Source: Paenibacillus guangzhouensis
GTDB taxonomy: Bacteria > Bacillota > Bacilli > Paenibacillales > Paenibacillaceae
NCBI RefSeq assembly: GCF_009363075.1
Contig: NZ_CP045293.1
Location: forward strand, 992,001 to 1,056,000
DNA length: 64,000 nt
Direction: 5' to 3'
Both the position numbers and the translations under genes were made by a program. This document shows, one piece after another, positions 14,286 to 24,014 of the stretch; the stretch's first letter is position 1; each line of letters begins with the position of its first letter. The notes under the pieces are model-generated. The model was not told where the DNA came from. It saw nothing but the letters and a program-made list of their open reading frames with translations, and made no database searches.

Positions 14286-16088
14286 GTGGTCTTTTATCGT
14301 AAACTATCGATTCGTTCGCAGCTGCTGTTCATCGCACTGCTCATTACAGCGGTGTTGTTGTTCATCATTATGACGACGTATGTTCAAATGTCCAGCATTA
14401 TCAGTAGCAATAACGAACAGTATACGAAAGCGATGAGCGCGCAGATCAAAGAGACGGTGCATGCGAACCGGGATGTGATCGATCGGCTCATGACCAATAT
14501 TGCGTATAACCAAGACGTGCAGAATTTTCTGATTGAAGAGAACAAGGTGCAAGTCTACGGCTATTCCAAGCGGATGAACAGTCTGCTTATTAATATGACG
14601 ACGCTCAAGGAAGGCATTCTGGATATCGTGATTCATGGCGAGAATGGACGTTCGTATGATCTGTTCGGTGGGAAGCGGTGGACGGCGCCGTTTACGGATA
14701 GACTCTCTCCGAAGGACTCCATTCATTATTTTGGCTTGCAGCATTTTGAAGGGGCTTATCAAGTGGAGAACAGTCTGCTCGTCGGGATGAAGATCAAATC
14801 GTTTCAGTCAGGGGACAGGTTCACGTCGGTGATCGGGACGTTATTCTTCGTGATTGACCCCAAAGCGTTAATTGGTTCGTTCGGTTCGAATTCGAAGCAA
14901 TACGCGATGCAGTCGTATTTGGTGGATCGGGACAATAAAATTTTCTCCAGCAATGATCCGAATGAGGTCGGCAGTGTGCTGAATGCGATGATTACGAGCG
15001 AGGTACGGCCTGGAAAATCGGGAAGTGTTGAATTGAATGGGACCAAATATATTGTACAGACAGAAGATTTGCCGGAAATCAACAGCGCGATCATCAGCAT
15101 CATGCCCGAGGACGAGCTTCTGCGTGATATATCGACAATCCGAAGGCTGGAGCTGATTATTCTTATGATCGGGGCTGTGATGATGTTCATCTTGTTCAAG
15201 CTCGTCATCAGCAACATCTTGAACCCGCTGAAGAAGCTGATGGCCTTCATTAATAACATCAAACGAGGGGACCTCGATACGCTCAAAAATCGCATCCATT
15301 TGCAAGGCTATGCGGAAATTACGGTGATGTCGAACGGGCTGAACAATATGTTGGACGAAGTAGATACATTGACGCGGCAGCTCTTAGAGACGAATGCGAT
15401 GCTCTATGAAGCGGAGCTGGAGAAGAGGAAGTCGGAGCTGTCGTTCTTGCGCAGTCAGATCAATCCGCATTTTCTATATAATACGCTCGAAATGGTCAAA
15501 GGGATGGCAGCGGTGAAAGGCGCGCATGAAATTCGAGAGATCGCCAAAGCTTTAGGTCAGATTTTCAGGTACAGCATCAAAGGAGGAGACACGGTGTCGC
15601 TCAAGACGGAGATGGGCATCGTCGAGTCGTACATTCAGATTCAGCAAATTCGATTCGGGGATCGATTCCAGGTCCATTATGCGATCGCAGAGGACACATG
15701 GATGTGCCAGATTCCGAAGATGATTCTTCAGCCGCTGGTGGAGAATGCCGTATTTCACGGACTGGAGCTGAAAGAGGATCAAGGAAATTTGACGGTTCGA
15801 AGTGTTCTGAACGAGCGGCAGGAACTCGTCATAACAGTGGAAGATGATGGTCTAGGAATTGCACCCGGCCGACTGCGCCAGGTTCAGTGTGCGCTGAATC
15901 AATACGAGAATACGGAGCGAGATCCAGAGGAACCGCAAATTTCCAGTATCGGACTTGCCAATGTGAATAATCGAATTAAGCTGACGTATGGCCATCCCTA
16001 TGGACTGTCGATCGATAGCACTTATGGGGAAGGTACACAGATTCAATTACTGATGCCAACGAGGGGGAAGGAACATGGACAGATATAG
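14286..16088 (+). CDS. YesM-type sensor histidine kinase
   Basis: A 600-residue membrane sensor kinase. Transmembrane segments are at about 12-33 and 288-308, enclosing an extracellular Cache-like sensor. A HAMP segment follows (ILNPLKKLMAFINNIKRGD, about 310-330). The His_kinase domain has the phosphorylated histidine in SQINPHFLYNTLE (about 397-409). The ATPase has QPLVENAVFHGL as N box and EDDGLGIAPG as G1 box. GTG 14286 follows AGGGGGAC. It overlaps the regulator gene by 14 bases. Such pairs in Paenibacillus sense oligosaccharides or their binding proteins. Confidence 0.92.
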   Translation: MVFYRKLSIRSQLLFIALLITAVLLFIIMTTYVQMSSIISSNNEQYTKAMSAQIKETVHANRDVIDRLMTNIAYNQDVQNFLIEENKVQVYGYSKRMNSLLINMTTLKEGILDIVIHGENGRSYDLFGGKRWTAPFTDRLSPKDSIHYFGLQHFEGAYQVENSLLVGMKIKSFQSGDRFTSVIGTLFFVIDPKALIGSFGSNSKQYAMQSYLVDRDNKIFSSNDPNEVGSVLNAMITSEVRPGKSGSVELNGTKYIVQTEDLPEINSAIISIMPEDELLRDISTIRRLELIILMIGAVMMFILFKLVISNILNPLKKLMAFINNIKRGDLDTLKNRIHLQGYAEITVMSNGLNNMLDEVDTLTRQLLETNAMLYEAELEKRKSELSFLRSQINPHFLYNTLEMVKGMAAVKGAHEIREIAKALGQIFRYSIKGGDTVSLKTEMGIVESYIQIQQIRFGDRFQVHYAIAEDTWMCQIPKMILQPLVENAVFHGLELKEDQGNLTVRSVLNERQELVITVEDDGLGIAPGRLRQVQCALNQYENTERDPEEPQISSIGLANVNNRIKLTYGHPYGLSIDSTYGEGTQIQLLMPTRGKEHGQI

Positions 16089-17502
16089 CGTGTTCATCGT
16101 CGATGACGAGAGCTGGGTCGTAGAGAGTCTGAAGGTAAGCGTAGATTGGCAGCAGTACGGATTCGAGGTTGTAGGCGAGGCATACAACGGGCTGGAAGCA
16201 CTACAATGCATGCGGGACTTGAAGCCAGACGTCGTCTTTACCGATATTCGTATGCCGGGGATGAATGGACTTGAATTGATTAAGAAGGGGTCCGAGCTCC
16301 CCGTCCTCCCGAAATTCGTCGTTGTGAGTGGTTATGCGGAATTTGCTTATGCGCAGCGGGCTTTGAATTATGGCGCGACAGCGTATTGCCTTAAGCCTTA
16401 CGATGATGAGGAAATTGCGAACCTGCTCAAGAAACTAAGGAAGACGCTAAATATGGAGCGTGATCGTTCCGAGACGCTCATCCAGCTGCTGGCCGACAAC
16501 AATGAAGACAGCTTGGAGAAAATCAAGCTAGCGCTCGAGAGCCGCGGACTGCACATGGATAGGGGACAGGCGGCGGGACTGATGGTGTGTACGTGCGAAG
16601 GCGATCCTTTCGTCCATCTGGATGTGATTCGGATTCGTATCGGCAAATCCAAAATGCTGTACATGATGGCTCATGACCAGCTGGAGGCTGTCCTGTCAGA
16701 GCTGGAGACGCAGCTGCCGGAGGGTGTTCGGGGGATTGGTGTTAGCGGTATTATTGATGACTACGCGATCCTTAGCAAGGAGCTGGAGCATGCGACACTG
16801 CTCTCGAATCAATATTTTATGACAGGGCATGCGGGGGTATATCGGTGGAATCCGGCCTCGCGAGGTGTGCTGAAGGAGACGTTCAAGAAGATTGGCGCGG
16901 CGATCGCGAATCAAGACTACACGGCGTTAGGACAGCTCTCGGACGAGGTCAGTGGGTTACTGCAGCAAGAAGGGTATACGATCAAAGATGCGCTTCGCTT
17001 ATACAATGTCACGCTATCGTTCCTCTATATTTTAGATGAGGATCAGCAGGAGCAGATGGTCATGGGCTATGAGCAGCTTATGGATACATTCGAGAATGTA
17101 TCGGAAATGAATGTATATTTAAGATCGTTATCGATGAAATTGAGCCGTAGAAAGCCTGAATATGAGACAAAAGAGACGACGAACGAGACATTCATGTCGA
17201 TCCTGCAATATGTCCATGAGAATTATCGGAGCACGATTACGATTCAGAGCCTCACGCAAAAATACTACATCAACCCGAACTATTTAAGCCAGCTGTTCAA
17301 AAAAGAAGTCGGCGAGACGTTCACCTCTTATATGACAAGGCTCCGAATCAATAATGCATGCAATCTATTGGAGCAGACAAATTTGAGAGTGACGGAGATT
17401 GCCGAAAAAGTAGGGTACCAGGACTATTTTTATTTTACGCGGATGTTCAAAAAAATTACGGGTCACACCCCAACGCAATTTAGGGAGCATATGGCAAAGT
17501 AA
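16075..17502 (+). CDS. YesN-type response regulator with AraC output domain
   Basis: A 475-residue regulator. The receiver domain (1-120) has the acidic pair Asp10-Asp11, the phospho-acceptor Asp57 in FTDIRMPGMNG and Lys107 in CLKPYDD. A poorly conserved middle region follows. The C-terminal AraC domain (about 370-475) shows both HTHs, with NPNYLSQLFKKEVGE and VGYQDYFYFTRMFKKITG. Coupled to the kinase by a 14-base overlap. Probable targets are the transport operon starting at 17754 and perhaps the divergent lipoprotein. Confidence 0.93.
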   Translation: MDRYSVFIVDDESWVVESLKVSVDWQQYGFEVVGEAYNGLEALQCMRDLKPDVVFTDIRMPGMNGLELIKKGSELPVLPKFVVVSGYAEFAYAQRALNYGATAYCLKPYDDEEIANLLKKLRKTLNMERDRSETLIQLLADNNEDSLEKIKLALESRGLHMDRGQAAGLMVCTCEGDPFVHLDVIRIRIGKSKMLYMMAHDQLEAVLSELETQLPEGVRGIGVSGIIDDYAILSKELEHATLLSNQYFMTGHAGVYRWNPASRGVLKETFKKIGAAIANQDYTALGQLSDEVSGLLQQEGYTIKDALRLYNVTLSFLYILDEDQQEQMVMGYEQLMDTFENVSEMNVYLRSLSMKLSRRKPEYETKETTNETFMSILQYVHENYRSTITIQSLTQKYYINPNYLSQLFKKEVGETFTSYMTRLRINNACNLLEQTNLRVTEIAEKVGYQDYFYFTRMFKKITGHTPTQFREHMAK

Positions 17503-17582
17503 AAATAAGCTAATTTAGCTTAACGATTACTTAAGTATGCACAAATCTTAGAGTTACTATGGATAAAAATTAGATGTTGATG

Positions 17583-17610
17583 CAGGGAGAGTTGTTTTCC
17601 CTGTTTTTTT
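17583..17610 (+). terminator. Terminator of the two-component operon
   Basis: CAGGGA (17583-17588) pairs with TCCCTG (17598-17603), followed by seven T residues. It separates the regulator transcript from the transport operon, which therefore has its own promoter. Confidence 0.85.
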
Positions 17611-17691
17611 GTGGCTTCCTATGTATAAAAACAACGAGAATAAGTGAATACAACAACAGCTCAAATTGTTCTATAGTAAATACAAACAAAT

Positions 17692-17705
17692 TGTAAGCGA
17701 TTACA
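17692..17705. promoter_or_regulatory. Catabolite-responsive element (cre)
   Basis: TGTAAGCGATTACA fits every position of the cre consensus TGWAANCGNTNWCA. It lies 49 bases upstream of the TTG start of the first transport gene, in the leader or promoter, so CcpA repression by preferred sugars is expected. Confidence 0.75.
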
Positions 17706-17753
17706 AATTGTTAAGCTTTTGTAAAGCCAACATCAAAACGAGGGGGAAATGAA

Positions 17754-19100
17754 TTGTACAAATTAAAAGCATGGACCATGATACTCATTTTGACGATGAT
17801 CATCTCGATTGTCGGGTGCTCAAGCAATAACGGTGCGACGGAGAAACCTGCCGACGGGGCGAAACAGACAGAAGCTGCAGCAGGTACGACAGAACCGGCG
17901 ACTACGACAACCGAGCCAGCGAAAGAAGAGCCGAAGGAAGAAGAGAGCATGGATTTCGGCGGCAAGCCGCTTCGGATTGGCCAGTGGTGGGGGATGGACG
18001 CCTACTTGAACGATGAAGAGAAGGAAAGACAGAAGAAAGTAGAAGAGAAATACAATACAAAAATCGAGTACGTGACCGTAGAGGATACGAATGCGCGTCT
18101 AATCACCTCATCGGTAGCCGGCGAGCCATTTGCGGATATCGTCATGATCCCGCTTCGCGAAGCGTTCCCGAAATTGGTGATTGAGGGTTATGTGCAACCG
18201 ATCGACGACAAGATTGACTTGAATAACCCAGCGTTCGGCAAGAACCCGGTTACGCTATCGAACGGGAAATACCAAGGCAAGCAATACGGCGTGACGCTGC
18301 CATACACGGAAAGTCATGGCTTGTTTTACGATAAGACGATGTTGACGAAGATGGGCCTCCCTGATCCTTACGAGCTGCAAGAGAAGGGTGAATGGACATG
18401 GGATAAGTTCCTCGACATCCTGAAGAAAGTCAAAGCGAACGGCAAGAAGCCGCTCTACGTGGATAGCCCGCAGCTCCTAGCTTTCTCCTTGATCGCGACG
18501 AATGAAGGTCAAATCGAAGACGATACGACGAACAAAATTACGATGGATGAGCCAAATGCGATGGAAGCCATTCAGTTCTTCAGTGATTTGTATAATGTCC
18601 ATAAAGTTGTTGATTCCGAAGTCAACTTCGGCAGCGGCGAAGAAGCATTCGTGAACGGCTACCGCTGGGATAATCTCGGGTATGTCAAAGACAAACCGAA
18701 CGATATCGGCTATGTCTTCTTCCCGAAAGGTCCAAAGGCTACTTCCTATGTCACACCGTATGACAAGATGAACCTGTGGTATGTGCCATCCGGCGTGAAG
18801 AATGCGAAGGCCGTTCTGGCGGCATGGAGCGAGCTCTATGAGTTCGATGTCGAGAAGGGCAAGCAAATTCAGCTGCAAAAAGAAGAGCCGAACATGAAGA
18901 ACAAAGAATCGCTCGATACGATGAAGAAAATGTTCGACAGCACGTATAAAGTCATCAACTACAAAGCTTATGTTGGTCTCTCGGATGTCGTAGAAGAAGC
19001 ATTCAAGAATATTGCTAGCGGCAAGGAATCTCCTGCACAAGCCATTCAGCGCGTGAAACCGATGGCGCAAGCAGCGATGGATGTAACGACGAAGAAGTAA
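17754..19100 (+). CDS. Sugar ABC transporter solute-binding lipoprotein
   Basis: A 448-residue family-1 binding protein. The signal peptide ends at lipobox SIVGCS (Cys22), followed by an acidic low-complexity linker rich in Glu, Thr and Ala (about 25-65). The mature domain shows FADIVMIPLREAFPKLV, a GKQYGVTLPYTESHGLFYD strand and the EAFVNGYRWDN hinge. TTG 17754 is used because GAGGGGG (17740-17746) is 7 bases away; the nearby ATG 17749 opens only a four-codon frame. First gene of the transport operon, with a cre site upstream and a stabilising hairpin downstream. Confidence 0.9.
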   Translation: MYKLKAWTMILILTMIISIVGCSSNNGATEKPADGAKQTEAAAGTTEPATTTTEPAKEEPKEEESMDFGGKPLRIGQWWGMDAYLNDEEKERQKKVEEKYNTKIEYVTVEDTNARLITSSVAGEPFADIVMIPLREAFPKLVIEGYVQPIDDKIDLNNPAFGKNPVTLSNGKYQGKQYGVTLPYTESHGLFYDKTMLTKMGLPDPYELQEKGEWTWDKFLDILKKVKANGKKPLYVDSPQLLAFSLIATNEGQIEDDTTNKITMDEPNAMEAIQFFSDLYNVHKVVDSEVNFGSGEEAFVNGYRWDNLGYVKDKPNDIGYVFFPKGPKATSYVTPYDKMNLWYVPSGVKNAKAVLAAWSELYEFDVEKGKQIQLQKEEPNMKNKESLDTMKKMFDSTYKVINYKAYVGLSDVVEEAFKNIASGKESPAQAIQRVKPMAQAAMDVTTKK

Positions 19101-19116
19101 TACATTCTTGTAAATG

Positions 19117-19168
19117 ATGTAATCGAGTACCCCGAAGCAGCTCTCTGCTAGGGGTACTTCCATTACAT
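19117..19168 (+). promoter_or_regulatory. Intercistronic hairpin behind the binding-protein gene
   Basis: ATGTAAT (19117-19123) and AGTACCCC (19126-19133) pair with GGGGTACT (19151-19158) and ATTACAT (19162-19168), making a long stem with a small internal loop and no T tract. Such structures protect an abundant binding-protein mRNA from 3' decay or limit read-through into the operon. The ribosome binding site of the next gene starts at its foot. Confidence 0.7.
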
Positions 19169-19183
19169 AGGAGGGGAACCCTA

Positions 19184-22120
19184 TTGATGCGGAAGAATAA
19201 ATATCGAATGGCGATCATTGCCCTGCTCACTGCGATATGTATCGCTTCTCCGCAGACGTTACAGCTTGCGCCGGTGAATTATGCAGAGGGGAAATCAGCT
19301 GAAGTGGAATCGGAGATCCAGCTCGGATCTACCACGAAGGATGGCTATGACCAATACATTGCGAAGTATGCGAAGGTACAGAGACCAGAACGCGAGCTGA
19401 TCATCCGAGGTGAGTCTTATGCGAGAGCGGAGGGCATGAGTGTATCGGTCGTGGATGGTATTGAAGGTGCAACAGGAAAAGTGATTCAGACGGGTGAATC
19501 GGGGACTGTCTCCTGGGATATTGATGTGCCAGAGGAAGGTCTCTATCAAGTTGCGGTACGTTATCAAGCCATGGAAGGCAAAGGTTCGGATATGGATCGG
19601 GAGTTCATGATTGATGGCAAGCATCCGTTCGCAGAGAGCAAGAATCTCGTATTCCGCAGGCTATGGAAGGATGCAGGCGAGACCGTTCGTGATGAGAACG
19701 ACAACGACTTGTATACGACGCAAGTGGAAGTACCCGCTTGGCAAGAGGTGCTCATCGACAGCTCGGATGGGCGCTATGGTGAACCGTATTCGTTTTATTT
19801 TTCCAAAGGAAAACATGTCATATCGCTCGTCTCTGCGAAGGAGCCGATGATGATTGATTATATAAAGCTGCGCCAACCGGATCAGGTCCCATCCTACGAA
19901 GAAGTCACAGCGAGCTATAAGCAGAACGGCTACAAGGAAGCGAAAGACGCAATGATCAAAATCCAAGGAGAGAAGGCAGGTCTCAAATCCAGCTCGATGC
20001 TGGTTCCAATGATGGATCGCAGTCCGGCCAACGAGCCGTACAGCATGTCCAAGATCCGATTGAACACGATCGGTTCCTTCAACTGGTCGGAAGCGGGGCA
20101 GTGGATATCTTGGGATGTAGAAGCGCCTGAAGACGGATTATATAAGATTGGCGTGAAATATAACCAGAGCATGCAGCGCGGCGTGACGTCTTACCGGAAG
20201 CTGCGCATTGACGGCAAAGTGCCTTTTGCAGAAGTAGAGAATATGGCCTTCAACTTCTCGACGAATTGGGAGATGCAAGAGATCGGGGACGGTAAGACCC
20301 CTTACTTGTTTTACCTGACGAAGGGCAAGCATCAAATCCGGATGGACGTGACGCTCGGCGAAATGGCAATCTACTTGCGAACGATCGAATCGAGCGTTCT
20401 AGAGCTGAACACCTTGTATCGCCGAATCGTCATGATTACAGGCACCGTTCCGGACGAATACCGCGACTATCAGCTGGACAAGAAATTGCCTGAAATGATT
20501 GATTCTTTCCGTAAGCAAGCGAATATCATCAGTACGATTTCAAGTCAAATTGAACAATCAACAGGCGGCGGCAGCGACCGTACAGCGACGCTGAATCGGA
20601 TCGTGGTACAGCTGCGGGATATGGCGGAAAATCCGGGTACAGTCTCGCAAAGGCTGGAGACATTCAAATCGAATATCAGCTCCCTCGGTTCATGGATCTA
20701 TTCGATTAACTTCATGCCGCTATCGATAGATTATCTCGTCGTAGCCTCGCCGAACCAGAACATGCCGAGCCCGAGCGCGACCTTCTGGCAGAATATCAAG
20801 CATCAAGTCGGTACGTTCTCGCTCTCATTCTTCACGGACTACAACGAGCTCGGATCAACGCACGGGCAGGAAGGCAAGAAGATCAAAGTATGGATCACGT
20901 TGGGTCTGGATCAGGCCAAGGTTCTCAAGCGAATGATCGAAGAGACGTTCACGCCGGATACGGGCATTGGCGTCGATCTGCAAGTCGTGACGGAATCCGT
21001 ATTGCTGCAGGCGATGCTGGCAGGACGCGGGCCGGATGTGGCCTTCCAGGTATCGAACGAGAAGCCGCTGAACTATGCGCTTCGTGGCGGCGTTGAAGAT
21101 TTGTCGAAGTATCCGGGCTTTGATGAGGTGAAGAAGGAGTACAGTGAGAGCTCCTTCGTGCCTTTCGAATTCAATGGCGGGGTCTATGCGCTGCCGATGG
21201 ATGAATATTTCCCGGTTCTTTTCTACCGCAAAGATATATTGGATGAGCTGAATATGAAGGTGCCGCAGACATGGGATGACGTCTATGCGATGGTGCCTGA
21301 GCTGCAGAAGCACAATCTGATCTTCGGCTTCCCGATTCAAGTGCTCGTGAAGACCGGATCCAACGTACAGGAGAGCGGCAGCTTGCCAATCAACCCGACG
21401 TTCGGGATGATGCTGTATCAAGAAGGCGGCAGTCTCTATTCTGAGGATAAAAAGACGAGCGCACTGGATTCCGAAATCGCCATGAAAACATTCATGCAGT
21501 GGACGGAGCTCTATACGACTTACAAGCTGCCGTTGACCACGGATTTCACGAACCGCTTCCGCAGCGGTGAGATGCCGATCGGTATCGCCGATTATCCGAA
21601 GGTTAATCTCGTGAACGTGATCGCGCCGGAATTAAAAGGCTTATGGGATTTCACGCTCACGCCAGGCACGAAGATGCCGGACGGCACAATCCGCCGCGAT
21701 GTCCCTTCCGCAGGGAATGGCACGGTCATGCTGAAGAGCAGTGAACACAAGCAAGAAGCATGGCAATTTATGAAATGGTGGGCGAGCTCGGATACACAGG
21801 CATGGTACGGCAAACAGATGGAAGCGATGTTCGGCATCGCGGGACGTCTGCAGACGGCGAACAAAGTCGCAGTGGCACAGCTCCCATGGCAAGTGAAGGA
21901 CTATAAGACACTCATGGAGCAATGGAAGTGGACGAGAGGCGTTCCTGAAGTTCCGGGCGGTTACTTTACAGGCCGACATCTGGACAATGCCTTCCGCAGC
22001 GTCGTGATCTCCAATGATGATCCGCGGGAATCGCTCGACAATTATACACGCTTAATCAATGACGAAATGAAGAAAAAACAACGAGAGTTTGGGTTGTCGA
22101 ACGATGAGAAAGAGAGGTGA
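19184..22120 (+). CDS. Very large secreted solute-binding protein with lectin-like domains
   Basis: A 978-residue protein, about twice the size of ordinary binding proteins. A signal peptide (about 1-36, cleavage near NYAEG) has no lipobox cysteine. Two beta-sandwich repeats follow, about 60-230 and 250-405; each holds W-D/S-W-D-V-x-x-P-E-x-G-L-Y and ends in KGKHxI, a pattern of carbohydrate-binding modules. A helical region runs to about 560. The C-terminal 410 residues are a family-1 binding domain (GRGPDVAFQVSNE, KHNLIFGFPIQ, FMKWWASSDTQ). It probably docks polymeric glycan and hands it to the permeases. AGGAGGGG precedes TTG 19184/ATG 19187. Confidence 0.82.
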   Translation: MMRKNKYRMAIIALLTAICIASPQTLQLAPVNYAEGKSAEVESEIQLGSTTKDGYDQYIAKYAKVQRPERELIIRGESYARAEGMSVSVVDGIEGATGKVIQTGESGTVSWDIDVPEEGLYQVAVRYQAMEGKGSDMDREFMIDGKHPFAESKNLVFRRLWKDAGETVRDENDNDLYTTQVEVPAWQEVLIDSSDGRYGEPYSFYFSKGKHVISLVSAKEPMMIDYIKLRQPDQVPSYEEVTASYKQNGYKEAKDAMIKIQGEKAGLKSSSMLVPMMDRSPANEPYSMSKIRLNTIGSFNWSEAGQWISWDVEAPEDGLYKIGVKYNQSMQRGVTSYRKLRIDGKVPFAEVENMAFNFSTNWEMQEIGDGKTPYLFYLTKGKHQIRMDVTLGEMAIYLRTIESSVLELNTLYRRIVMITGTVPDEYRDYQLDKKLPEMIDSFRKQANIISTISSQIEQSTGGGSDRTATLNRIVVQLRDMAENPGTVSQRLETFKSNISSLGSWIYSINFMPLSIDYLVVASPNQNMPSPSATFWQNIKHQVGTFSLSFFTDYNELGSTHGQEGKKIKVWITLGLDQAKVLKRMIEETFTPDTGIGVDLQVVTESVLLQAMLAGRGPDVAFQVSNEKPLNYALRGGVEDLSKYPGFDEVKKEYSESSFVPFEFNGGVYALPMDEYFPVLFYRKDILDELNMKVPQTWDDVYAMVPELQKHNLIFGFPIQVLVKTGSNVQESGSLPINPTFGMMLYQEGGSLYSEDKKTSALDSEIAMKTFMQWTELYTTYKLPLTTDFTNRFRSGEMPIGIADYPKVNLVNVIAPELKGLWDFTLTPGTKMPDGTIRRDVPSAGNGTVMLKSSEHKQEAWQFMKWWASSDTQAWYGKQMEAMFGIAGRLQTANKVAVAQLPWQVKDYKTLMEQWKWTRGVPEVPGGYFTGRHLDNAFRSVVISNDDPRESLDNYTRLINDEMKKKQREFGLSNDEKER

Positions 22121-22125
22121 TCGAG

Positions 22126-23106
22126 GTGCCAAATCCGGTTGAAATGAACGCAAGTATACCAGAACCCGGACGCGTTGTTCCGTCGCCAGCTCCGAAGAGA
22201 CAGCCAGGCAAGTACGCAGAACTGTGGAAAACGATGAAACAGCAGAAGCAAGGGTATGTGCTGCTCGCGCCTTATTTTATCTTATTCTTCATCTTCACGG
22301 CGTTTCCCGTCGTGATGGCATTTGCCCTTAGCTTTACTTACTACAACGTGCTCGAATCGCCGAAATGGGTAGGCTGGGAGAATTATGCGACGTTGTTCCT
22401 GAAAGATGAGATTTTCCTCGTCGCGCTGAAGAATACATTGTTGTTCGCGCTCATCACGGGTCCGCTCAGCTATATTGCCTGCTTCATGCTGGCCTGGCTC
22501 ATCAATGAGCTGTCGCCGAAGATTCGCGCCGTCGTAACGCTGCTATTCTACGCACCCTCGATATCCGGGAATGTGTATTTGATCTGGCAGGTGGCGTTCT
22601 CTGGCGACTCCTTCGGGTACGTAAATGCCTTCCTCATGAAGTGGGGATTCATTCTCGAGCCGATTCAATGGCTGCAAGATCCAAAATACATGCTCATCAT
22701 CATCATGATCGTGCAGCTATGGCTTAGTCTGGGGACGGCCTTCCTGGCGTTCATCGCAGGACTGCAGAGCATGGACCGTACCTTGATTGAAGCGGGAGCC
22801 ATCGATGGGGTGAAGAACCGTTGGCAGGAGCTGTGGTATATTACCCTGCCTTCGATGCGCCCGCAATTGCTGTTCGGCGCCGTCATGCAAATCTCGAGCT
22901 CCTTCGCTGTCGCTGAAGTAGCGACGAGCATGGTTGGCTTCCCGAGTCCACAGTACGCTGCGCATACGATCGTCACGCATTTGAACGACTACGGTACGAT
23001 TCGATTCGAGATGGGCTACGCTTGTGCGATTGCGACGATTTTGTTCGTGATTATGTTAGGCTCGAACATGATTATTCAGAGGCTGCTCAGGAAGGTGGGT
23101 GAATAG
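22126..23106 (+). CDS. Sugar ABC transporter permease, UgpA/MsmF-like
   Basis: A 326-residue permease with a cytoplasmic N-terminal extension of about 45 residues and six membrane segments, the first at ILFFIFTAFPVVMAFAL. The ATPase-contact EAA loop reads EAGAIDGVKNRWQELWY-ITLP (about 222-243). GTG 22126 is favoured since AGAGAGG (22111-22117) is 8 bases before it; GTG 22117 would overlap the previous stop. It pairs with the following permease as the first membrane core of the locus. Confidence 0.9.
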   Translation: MPNPVEMNASIPEPGRVVPSPAPKRQPGKYAELWKTMKQQKQGYVLLAPYFILFFIFTAFPVVMAFALSFTYYNVLESPKWVGWENYATLFLKDEIFLVALKNTLLFALITGPLSYIACFMLAWLINELSPKIRAVVTLLFYAPSISGNVYLIWQVAFSGDSFGYVNAFLMKWGFILEPIQWLQDPKYMLIIIMIVQLWLSLGTAFLAFIAGLQSMDRTLIEAGAIDGVKNRWQELWYITLPSMRPQLLFGAVMQISSSFAVAEVATSMVGFPSPQYAAHTIVTHLNDYGTIRFEMGYACAIATILFVIMLGSNMIIQRLLRKVGE

Positions 23107-23111
23107 AGGCG

Positions 23112-23993
23112 ATGCAACTCCAATTTCGGTTACGGAGAGAGAAAAAAGTAAACCGTTCGATGCCGGTCGATATCGCGATTTTCGTGCTGCTGGCTGCAGC
23201 GGGTGCGTTCATGGCGGTTCCCTTTGTCTTCATGATTAGTACGGCGCTCAAGCCGCTAGACGAGATGTTTCTATTCCCGCCGACCTTTATCGTTCGTACG
23301 CCGACGCTGGATAACTTCTACGATCTGTTCCTGATCTTCGCGAACTCGTGGGTACCGTTATCCAGATATATCTTCAACACCTTTTTCGTCGCTTTCCTAG
23401 GGACGGCAGGCCATGTCATTCTCGCCTCGATGGCAGCGTATCCGCTCGCCAAGATGAACATTCCAGGCAAGAACTTCTTGTTCGGTCTTGTCGTGCTGTC
23501 GCTTATGTTCGCATCGCAGGTGACGTCGATACCAACGTATTTGACCATGACATGGGTCGGACTGCTGAATACGTATTGGTCGCTGATCTTCCCGGCTTTT
23601 GCGACATCGCTTGGACTCTTCCTCATGAAGCAGTTCATGGAGCAGATTCCCGATTCGCTGCTTGAAGCGGCGAAGATCGATGGGGCGAGCGAATATCGGA
23701 TTTTCTGGAAAATCGTGATGCCGATCGTGAAGCCCGCGTGGCTCACGCTCATTATTTTCTCGTTCAAAGGGTTATGGGGAACGGGTTCGGGGAGCCAAGG
23801 CGCCTCGTACATTTACAGCGAGCAGCTCAAGACGATGGACTATGCCTTTAGCCAGATCTTATCCGGCGGTTTCGTCCGCTCCGGTCCGATGGCAGCCGCT
23901 GCCCTTATCATGATGATCGTGCCCGTGGCGATATTTATATTCACGCAAAGCAATGTCATTCAGACGATGTCGACATCGGGGATGAAAGATTAA
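23112..23993 (+). CDS. Carbohydrate ABC transporter permease, UgpE/MsmG-like
   Basis: A 293-residue permease with six membrane segments. The start of the fold is VPFVFMISTALKPLDEMF and the EAA loop is EAAKIDGASEYRIFWK-IVMP (about 181-200). It begins 5 bases after the first permease gene, with AGAGG just ahead of ATG 23112. Together they form the channel served by one or both upstream binding proteins. Confidence 0.9.
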   Translation: MQLQFRLRREKKVNRSMPVDIAIFVLLAAAGAFMAVPFVFMISTALKPLDEMFLFPPTFIVRTPTLDNFYDLFLIFANSWVPLSRYIFNTFFVAFLGTAGHVILASMAAYPLAKMNIPGKNFLFGLVVLSLMFASQVTSIPTYLTMTWVGLLNTYWSLIFPAFATSLGLFLMKQFMEQIPDSLLEAAKIDGASEYRIFWKIVMPIVKPAWLTLIIFSFKGLWGTGSGSQGASYIYSEQLKTMDYAFSQILSGGFVRSGPMAAAALIMMIVPVAIFIFTQSNVIQTMSTSGMKD

Positions 23994-24014
23994 CGATGGA
24001 AGGGAGGAGCGCGC

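Noticed and set aside
18477-19163. 228-residue minus-strand frame opposite the sugar-binding-protein gene
   Set aside because: It is the reverse of a clear solute-binding protein gene, with His/Leu/Arg-rich product and no ribosome binding site.
20855-21421. 188-residue minus-strand frame opposite the large binding protein
   Set aside because: A shadow of the 978-residue gene with reversed codon bias.
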